NCBI GenBank assembly: GCA_037893245.1
Contig: JBAIAA010000888.1
Span: 1-64,000, forward strand
DNA length: 64,000 nucleotides
Origin: Crossaster papposus
Taxonomy: Eukaryota; Echinodermata; Asteroidea; Velatida; Solasteridae
Direction: 5' to 3'
In this document: in pieces, positions 51,666 through 59,345 of the stretch
Layout of the letters: every line of letters starts with the position of its first letter
Numbering within the stretch: position 1 is the first letter of the stretch
Notes under the pieces: generated by a model
Told to the model about the DNA's origin: nothing
Seen by the model: only the letters and a program-made list of their open reading frames with translations
The model's database searches: none
Position numbers and translations under genes: made by a program

Positions 51666-51914
51666 ATGGCGATGTTCATTAATGGCTTTGACGACGTCGA
51701 TTGGGACAATTTAAGTGACTTTTCAGACTTCGAACAGAATGATTTGGCCCAAGATATGGTTTTGTCAATTAACCCTAACTCCCTCACCATTGTTATTGAA
51801 CAATACAATTCCTTCAAAATCCTCCAACTTCCTTTGTTGTGTAGGGAGTTAGGGTTAAAGAAGATATCGAAGAACATGATAGCCCCACCTTTTGTATTTG
51901 TAGGTGATTTTTAA
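51666..51914 (+). other. Possible exon of unknown gene, interrupted by a small MITE
   Basis: ATG 51666 starts an acidic N-terminus (MAMFINGFDDVDWDNLSDF, then FEQNDLAQDM). At 51773-51854 an 82-base TTAA element sits in the frame and changes it. Without it the frame would continue 14 more codons to AG|GTGATT, a possible donor at about 51903. Further downstream an open segment (52017-52217) follows an ACTTCTAG acceptor-like site and reads RYTRQWVDVQSRGG. That phrase reminds me of the end of some DDE transposases, but I cannot name the family. It is inside AMN intron 1 and is probably a transposon remnant. Confidence 0.3.
51773..51854. mobile_element. 82-bp piggyBac-type MITE, TTAA duplication
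   Basis: Ends CCCTAACTCCCT and AGGGAGTTAGGG (12 bases perfect), flanked by TTAA at 51769-51772 and 51855-51858. It shares the CCCTAAC termini with 6385-6810. Confidence 0.85.
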
Positions 51915-52563
51915 CCGAGGAAATGATAGCGTGCTGGTGGCGGCACATCGGGTGCGTGAGCGAAACGGTTGCTTTCGCTTCGGACATGTCGGACGAATGG
52001 TATTGTTTACTTCTAGGTGCAGGACAGCAAGAATTCTGCAGAAACTTTCCTTCGGTACACAAGACAGTGGGTTGATGTACAAAGTAGAGGAGGAGGACTG
52101 CTTAAAGTGTCGGATAAAGTATACTTTTTTTTCAAGCAATCAAGACCACCAGCAGAATGTTTTTTTAAACAAACAATTTTTGCAAACTTCAAGGAGTCAA
52201 CATTAAAGTCCAGCTAGGAAATCAGATTTTGTCAAAGAGTTCAAGAATACTGGACCCCTTTAATCAAGTACATAATACATGTAAGTAGAGATGTATCCAA
52301 GAACTTACTGGAAATTGTAATAGACTTTTACAAGTCTAGATGCAACATTTTTGTGAAAGTCTCCTTGGACATTAAAAAAAAAATATTAGTAAACTTGTTT
52401 GAAAGAAAGCTGAATAAAGGTCTGCGCACTGAATTACAGTAAAAACAGTACAAGTGTCCATCTTGTAAGTGAATCCGGAATGATGCACGTGCTAAACAAG
52501 TTGTTGTTTTTTTATCAAGAACAAGCATCTACACCCTTTCTCTATGCATCGACATTGTGCATA

Positions 52564-53030
52564 TTAAATTTCTAAAAAAAAATTTAGGTAAACAGTTGCA
52601 ACATTTTTTGACAAATTATTTTGTCTACGCCATACTAGTCTATGTCCATTTGCAATGTCGTCGAAAGTAATAAATCCTTTGCGGCAAACAGTACAACTAG
52701 TTTTTACTAAATTATGGACGTTGATGCTGCACCTAATACCCTTTTTGTTCTGGTTTGTCCACCAATATTTTAAATTGTTTACGCAGTTGTAGCAAACCAA
52801 CTGGGGATGCACATTCTCGTTATCAGTGGTATCATCTACATGTATGTTCAGGGCTCGTGAAATGAGGTCAGCATGATGGTGTTTACTAGGAAGATTTCTT
52901 TCAGGTTCAATTATATTGCTCTACATGTATGTTCTCCACAAAGCCTGCCGCAAAGACTTCGAAAATCATCTCCCATGGTATATTTTGCACATAATTGAAC
53001 TCTTTTAGTGGCATCCAGATAGATAAAAAT
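52564..53030 (-). pseudogene. RAG1 N-terminal-like zinc-binding domain, frameshifted fragment
   Basis: On the minus strand a strong acceptor (TTTTTGTCTTTATTTTTCAG, ending at 53031) opens a frame that reads LDATKRVQLC, then MGDDFRSLCGRLCGEHTC with a C-x3-C pair (52950-52952 and 52938-52940). A one-base shift at about 52900-52925 moves into the next frame: HHADLISRALNIHVDD, then VHPQLVCYNC and, about 30 residues on, SCTVCRKGF. It ends at a stop at 52564-52566. The order CxxC-type pair, DLI....I.V..D, HP...C.NC, C-x2-C is what I know from the zinc-binding region in the N-terminal third of vertebrate RAG1 and of related invertebrate mobile-element proteins. The RING finger and the DDE recombinase core are not found nearby. 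Family assignment is from memory of motifs, so moderate. Confidence 0.45.
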
Positions 53031-54379
53031 CTGAAAAATAAAGACAAAAATAATTATCACCATATGACACAACCCATATAGAATAGTGCCTGCATCCTAC
53101 AACAACAAAAATAATTTTAAAAATGACTACAAACTTGTTTATATATTTTATTTATATTAACTTATAACTCTAACGTTAGTCCTATACATGTAGTCCTCAA
53201 TCCTCTAAAATTACTTTGATTTTGCACACACCCTAGAAAGTTAGTTAGGGATTATGTTACTTAACAACATTTTGGGAAAGATCTTGCTGGACGACATCTG
53301 AACGTTTCCAATTTTATTAATGTGCAATTCAGAACACCTCCGTGTATAAACAGAATAAAAAGACTTTTAAACAAGTGTCACCGACTGCTGTGACTCAAAT
53401 TAAATGCTGAAACAAAATTAGTAAAAACTTTAAAAGTCACACTTTCTAGCAAAGTACTGATACCTTTCTCCATGTACTGATAGACCTAGACCTAAAATCA
53501 ATAAACTCCAGAGTTAGTACAAAACGGGTGCAAAACTTATAACGTTCCCGCATTTTTATTTTACCATGAAACTTGTAAAAAACAGAATTCACTTATTGTC
53601 CAAACTACACGACTTTAAGAAAATGCACTAAATTCTTTGCTACTGCTAGCAAGCAGCTTTGAAAAACGTTTGCAAAAAATAAATTCTGAAAAAAAAGGTT
53701 GGCTAACACTGCAAACATGTTGACAATCATCGCCAGAACGCCCCCAAGTCGTGAGGAACAAAATGCACTACATTTCTTAAACCAGGAAGACCGAGCAGTC
53801 CATTAAAATATCATATTTTGTGAACAACATATTAATGAGAACGATTTTCATTAACAACTCACCGAAAATAAGGCTGATTTTTTTGCGAAAAACATCGATA
53901 GAAAGCACGTCGAAAACCCAACAACTGCACATCCACCTCAGAAAAACATGGCTGAAAGTAAGCATGCGAAATGCGAAATGCGAAAACTGCGCATGCGAAA
54001 TGTTACGCTTGAGTGTGAAATTTTAACTCCAGTAAAAAACTGAACTAGCAGCGACAGTGACGTCAGTATAGGCGCTATAACACAAGTCGCACAAGGAGGA
54101 TGTTGGTTACCAGTGAAATTTGGCGATGTACAGGCAGTACAAAGGAGAGCCTGTGGGACCGAAGGTCGTAACATGTTACGACCGCTCTGCGGGCGGTCAG
54201 TGCAGTTTGGCTATGGGGCAGCTTGACCCTGCCGATAACAGCTAATTGGTCAGTTTTTACTGTGCGGGTAGTTCAATATCCTTCTGTTCCTTTCTCTATG
54301 GTACGTCTTAGGCTTATTACAATCAACAGAGGGCTGTATAGGAAGCGAATCATTTACAAGTACGGTGAGGCTTTGGATT
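53031..54379. other. No gene recognised (AMN intron 1)
   Basis: AT-rich. On the minus strand a segment at about 53864-53955 is bounded by TACTTTCAG and G|GTGAGT, but its translation (FLRWMCSCWVFDVLSIDVF) matches nothing I know. A short tandem of CATGCGAAATG motifs is at about 53963-54002. Confidence 0.35.
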
Positions 54380-54930
54380 GTCTGGATGCGCGAATGCGAG
54401 GTCGGCATCGACAAAGTTATTAGACCTGAGATGTAATAACATCCTGTCTTTGTTTATTATGCGCTCCTTATGGGTGCGAAGACGAGACGCTAGACGGCAC
54501 AAGTTCCGAATTTTATTTCCTGTGGGCGAGTCTGAACCTGTGCCGTCTGGCGTCCCGTCTTCGCTCCCATATGCACTTTTATAAAAAAGTGCACATGTGC
54601 ACTTTTATTGAAAGTGCACAGTATGTAAAACAAAGCGTGTTCAGTCGATATTACGTGTTTAGGCTTATTACAATCAGTGCGGTATAGGAAGCGAACCATT
54701 TAAGTAAGTTGAGGGTTTGGGTTGGGAGTCTGGAATGCCTGGATCCGAGGGCGGCATTGGCATCGGCATAAAGTTAATGAGTGCGATATAGGAAGCGAAC
54801 AAGTAAGGTGAGGCTTTGGGACCGGTTGTCTGGGATGCGCGGACACGCGAATGGCATCGGCATATTAAAGTAAAAAGACCTGAGACGTAATAACGTCCTG
54901 TCTTTGTTTATTACGCGCTTCTTTATTGAC
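54380..54930. repeat. Duplicated ~250-bp block with internal hairpin
   Basis: ATAGGAAGCGAA...TGAGGCTTTGG...GGATGCGCG...GGCATCG, ending in ACCTGAGATGTAATAACATCCTGTCTTTGTTTATTA, appears at about 54340-54465 and again, partly doubled, at 54676-54915. In between, GTGCGAAGACGAGACGCTAGACGGCAC (about 54474-54500) pairs with GTGCCGTCTGGCGTCCCGTCTTCGCTCC (about 54540-54567). Confidence 0.6.
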
Positions 54931-55045
54931 CCTAGGACTCTCAATTTATTTACCCTGGGACTCTCTGCTTCATTTACCCTTTGACTCTGGGCTTTATTGA
55001 CCCTAGGACTCTGGGCTTTATTGACCCTAGGACTCGGTGCTTGAT
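54925..55045. repeat. ~24-bp minisatellite, five units
   Basis: Five imperfect copies of TTATTGACCCTAGGACTCTGGGC (variants TTTACCCTGGGACTC, TTTACCCTTTGACTC). Confidence 0.8.
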
Positions 55046-55647
55046 TTCCCTATCTAAAATCATCCCCAACCGCGGCGCTCCGATTGCCCCATGATTTCAC
55101 CCCAAATGCTATGCGCAGCAGCGCCCTATTGTGATATTTTGCTATTTGCGATATGGATGGGCGGAGAATGGGATGGTTCGGTTTATAAAGATTCGACTGC
55201 GCATCCACGATGCCGGAAGTGGGGATATAGAATGGAGTGGCCCTGTATTCCTTAGTTGTACCTTATCTTAAAAATACTAATCAAATGAAAACATTATCTA
55301 AAAATATATATTCTTAAAAAAAGTTATGTCAAACTATGATTATGAAATTAAAACCAAGATGTAAATTAAACAATAGTAAAATCTTACACGAATGCCTTTG
55401 TAAAAGAAAAGTCTTAAGCTTATTCTCAAAAACCGAAAGAGATGAGACTGAGAATAAATCTCATGCAACTTGTACATCGTTACATTTGTTGGAGTTAAAA
55501 TTGTATACAAGGCTAAAGGTTAATAATGCCAAAAAGGTTAATAATAATGATAAAAATAGTACAGATTCGCATTTCATGCCCCAGAGACCAGAGTATCTGC
55601 CTTTTTGATTAATCAATGCCACCTGTACCCGTGAACCACAATTTCAT
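55046..55647. other. No gene recognised (AMN intron 1)
   Basis: Includes an open stretch at 55336-55608 with low-complexity Lys/Asn composition and no domain. A GCGCATCCACGATGCCGGAAGTG segment near 55200 resembles a GC-rich promoter, without other support. Confidence 0.3.
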
Positions 55648-55712
55648 ACCGCGTACGAGTTGGACCTCGTACGAGTTGGTTCACATACGAGTTGGTTCAC
55701 ATACGAGTTGGT
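55648..55712. repeat. Short array of CGTACGAGTTGG-type motifs (inverted to 51107)
   Basis: Four copies of TACGAGTTGG separated by 5-7 bases, complementary to the motif at 51107-51240. Confidence 0.75.
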
Positions 55713-55738
55713 TTCCCCTGTGTTGCATGGAGGAATAA

Positions 55739-55769
55739 GAAGGAAGTGTAGGCACCGTGATCAGTGCCA
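55739..55769 (-). repeat. 31-bp inverted repeat, right copy
   Basis: Exact complement of 51539-51569. Confidence 0.6.
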
Positions 55770-56310
55770 ATTTTTTTCATTTTTTATGGAAATCATTCGG
55801 TCTCAAACTCGGCAAGCAGGTTCACTTACCATATCGCGCATCGATATTTTGCCAAAATTAGGACTTTTCCATGGTTCCGTCTGGTTTAATTTGTCTCTAA
55901 ATCTGCGATCTAATTTAAAAGAAAAAAATGATGAGTTTGAGATTGAATGATTTCCATGAAAAAATGAAAACAAATTGACGTTTTTTGGAATGATCACGGT
56001 ATGGCCTCTAGCACAGAGTCTACTCTAGTGAGGGGCCATAGACTAGGGCTAGGCCTTGCAAAGCTGCCCATGAGGTAGGCCGGCCCCGGACGACTGTTGG
56101 ACCTTTCTTCTTTTTTATTTCTAAAGTCCATGGTTGGACTCAGGGATTGAGCAATAAAGTCATACATAATTATGACTGTTGGATATGACTGTTGGATTTA
56201 GCACAAGTTTACACTACAGGCAAGTGTTTATGGGACCTACATGTACATGTACACTACAATTTTATTATTAACTCCAACCCCGGCCTTTGCTTCCAAGGGT
56301 GTGTCAAGTC

Positions 56311-57110
56311 AAATAAACCTTATTGATATTTTCAAAGCATCATGGGATTGGATGACAAATAAACATTGAAGTTTATGCACAAACCTATGGTGATATGGGA
56401 CCAGTCAAGCCTTGAAACTTTTTTATTAAATATCTTTACAAGATTAGGTCATCATCATCGATTCATACATAACATTTAAGGAATATAATTAAATATTCAT
56501 TTTTTTTAACTTTAGAAATAAAAATAACCAATCTTGCAAATATTTCAATTATTTCATGGTACCCCTCACCACTGCGTGACGTGCTCACCAGCACAGTTGT
56601 GATTGGTCAGTGTATGTTGGAGATAGTTGGGGGCTTGAGCTTGATTTTCGGAATCTGATTCTGATTGGTCAATATTAGCAGCATCGTAATATTAAAATTC
56701 ATAAATAAATTAAATGAGCTGCATTCCACACACATTGCGAACAATGCAAACGTTCGGTGGCCTTTGCTATTATATTTGTGCACGTTCAATCATGGAAGTA
56801 GTGAAAATTGTTCGTGTTGTTGGTAAACGTTGGCAATGTTCGCGTGAGTGCAACACAGCCCGGCCTGGTCTCTAAAAAGGATTTTCCTGATCTTTCTCCT
56901 AATAAGATTTAAATTTGGATTTTTAAAATAAATATATTTTAAATTACCAGTGCAACAATGTGTGGAAAGATTATCAGTTAATTCTTAAAATATACAATGA
57001 GAACGAATTAAATAACATTTGTAACTGGTACTCGGCTCCATAGGTTTTTGAGGTTTGTTTGTCATCCAATCCCATGATGCTTTGAGAAAGTTGATAAGGT
57101 TTATTCATAT
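56311..57110. mobile_element. Foldback-like pair of ~80-bp arms
   Basis: AAATAAACCTTATTGA...AAAGCATCATGGGATTGGATGACAAATAAAC...CCTATGG at 56311-56390 is mirrored by CCATAGG...GTTTGTTTGTCATCCAATCCCATGATGCTTT...AAGGTTTATT at 57041-57103. The inside is AT-rich and non-coding. The hAT-type element begins right at the right arm. Confidence 0.65.
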
Positions 57111-57829
57111 TAGTGCTGGGCGAGTAGTGTTTTTTCCCACTCGCGTACTCACGAAGAAATTACTCGCGAGTAATCAAGTACTTGCGAGTAGTTGTCACAA
57201 TTTTCACAAGGTGTAAAATGACGATCACACACGTGTTTATCAATATGCGTTTTCATTCAAAGCATAACGGTAATTTGGTTTCCTTCATCTCTCAAGTTCC
57301 AATTCAGAATGGTTTGATTCCTCGATGGTAGATTTGAAAATCAATCCAAATTATTATCATATCGTAAAACCATCGCTGTTGTCATTATTATAGTAGTAGA
57401 GTTCGACCCAAACCTAGAACGTGGTTTTGAAACATGATATCTGCAGGAGAAGTACATGTATGGCTTCCTTTGTATACATTCTGCGGGCTGGGGACATCTG
57501 CAGTCGGCGTTTTTTTTCTACATTTCGTGTCGGCTCTCTCAAAGGATTTAGTTCGTTGAACCTTATTTATTTAGAAATAAGACCTGCCATTGCAGGCGAG
57601 CTACATGTATTATAGGGAGCTGCAAGTCGATTCATTACAAGTCATTCCATCATACGACCACAACTTAATCGGTACTTGTCAACAATCATCGCTTGCTAAC
57701 AATCACTACTCGCGAGTATTTATTGCTACTCAGGCTGCCACGAGTAATCGAATCGAAAAAAACGCGAGTAGTGCTACAACTAAAACTAATCACGTGTAGG
57801 TGAGTACTCGAGCTAAACGCCCAGCGCTA
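57111..57829. mobile_element. hAT-type non-autonomous element
   Basis: Ends TAGTGCTGGGCG and, in complement, TAGCGCTGGGCG. The flanking octamers ATTCATAT (57103-57110) and ATTCATCG (57830-57837) agree at six of eight positions, consistent with an old 8-bp duplication. Subterminal ACTCGCGAGTA motifs recur in both orientations (about 57160-57195 and 57708-57720), as in transposase-binding sites. No transposase. Confidence 0.7.
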
Positions 57830-57977
57830 ATTCATCGATGTTAGAACTGATGGATTTAGAAAAGTGAACTGTTAGCTAGGCCAGTTCCAGTACTTTACTA
57901 CTTTACTACGTACTGTTTGGCACTGATGTATATTGTATTCATTCATTCCTTACATAGCAGTTCATGTTACATTGTAG

Positions 57978-58093
57978 GCACCTGCTTAGGATCGTCAAAG
58001 CAGTGGCAACTGGATGTCAACTTCAACAATCCCAACAACTGGGACAGTGGCAAGACACCATGTGCCACCAACAAAATCATTTTCCCTGAAACG
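57978..58093 (+). CDS. AMN: Amnionless, exon 2 (mature N-terminus)
   Basis: Bounded by TTACATTGTAG and ACG|GTAAGT, with 116 coding bases. After the split Cys codon it reads TCLGSSKQWQLDVNFNNPNN, then WDSGKTPCATNKIIFPET. Vertebrate amnionless has the same plan directly after its signal peptide: a K-x-W near the start, a D/N-F-D/N, an N-W, a T-P-C and an F-P, so I am confident of the family. In the known complex this region is extracellular and binds cubilin. The exon ends in phase 0. Later exons are not found before the DIRS element, so intron 2 extends past the window. Confidence 0.8.
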
Positions 58094-58196
58094 GTAAGTT
58101 TTCAGCAAATACTAGGCATACAAATTAGATCCATATAAATGTGTACAATACATTGTACCGGTAGGTTATGAACTCAAATCTTATAAAGGTGAAATT

Positions 58197-58700
58197 AAGT
58201 TACTAATAATAATAATAATACATGTACATGTACAGTACATACATGTATGTGTTGATTTAAAAAGCACTACACATGCGCCTCAGCACTCTGTACAATAATA
58301 AAAAGTGCAAAATTCTTAAGAAACTACAACAAATTATTTAAATTACAATACGAGCTAAAAATAATTATTAAAGTGCAAGCTAAAAAGGAACGTTTTCAAT
58401 CCAGTTTTAAAGCGTTCACATTACGCAAGAATCACAAGTTGTCTGGTAATAGATTCATTAGTAATGGAGCTGCAGTAGAAAAAGCCCGGGAACCGTAATA
58501 GGCTGTCCTGCTCTTGACGGTTCTCGGCAGGCATTTTTGCCCTGAGCGAAGAACTCGCGGAGCAACATACAGTACATGTACAAGGAGATCAACTCAGACA
58601 GATACGCCGGGCCTTGATTATTCATAGTTTTGAAAACAATGAGCAAAATCTTAAACTTGATGCGTTCCGAAATTGGGAGCCAGTGGAGCTCACGAAGAAT
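58197..58700. repeat. Probable dispersed repeat with TAA-rich start
   Basis: Starts with an ACTAATAATAATAATAATAC tract and contains TGGGAGCCAGTGGAGCTCACGAAGAATGGG near the end, a phrase that I believe is common in animal interspersed repeats. The class is not assigned. No frame. Confidence 0.4.
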
Positions 58701-59345
58701 GGGCGCGCGGGATAATTTTTTTTTAACGAAACTCGATCTGAAACAGGTTCAGACCGCCAGTACAGGGAAGCACACCCACGCATTTCCGGCCTTGCTCGCT
58801 GCTGACAGACATTTTAGGCCTTGCTCGTGGCGTGTTTATGCGTCATCCGTTTTGAATCTGGGGAAAACTTTGCGTTAAATATTCGTCATACGGCGCGAAC
58901 TGGTTAAGAATACAACACTTTTTCCGATGTTGGTACCAGTTTGCCAAATTTCAAAACTTGTCCATTATAATATTGCGTGTTTTTTTCCATTTTTTTTTTC
59001 ATTGATATGGATCAATAAAAACTAAATGTAAACATTGTAAGGGACACCACTTGTGTGCCATAACCATTGAGTCTACTGCGCTCATACGTTACCTGTAGAG
59101 CGAATTACTACATTTGCATATTCCCTAGACCGGCAGGTGTAATCGCTAAGAGTTTGCCAACAGCGCCCTCCAGAGGCCGCCCATAGAGCCCGCACATGCG
59201 TGCCCCGTGAACGTCCTCTTTTCTCTTAGCGGTGCTCGCGGTAAGACGTGTTTTTCTGGGTCTCCCAGTTACACTTAAATTACTGCGTTTTCGCAAGAGA
59301 GTTCAACAGAAAAGATATTGTAGAGTTTTGTAGAGTGTTGTTTTG
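58701..59345. other. AMN intron 2; 5' flank of DIRS-like element 2
   Basis: No exon recognised. The left terminus of the second DIRS-like element should lie here but was not resolved. Confidence 0.35.

Noticed and set aside
53777-53965. Minus-strand exon between TACTTTCAG and GGTGAGT
   Set aside because: Good splice-like borders but no protein similarity and no adjacent exon in phase; recorded only as a note.
51539-55769. A complete ProtoRAG (RAG1-RAG2) transposon
   Set aside because: No RING, DDE core or RAG2-like kelch frame and no 5-bp duplication; only a zinc-domain fragment is supported.
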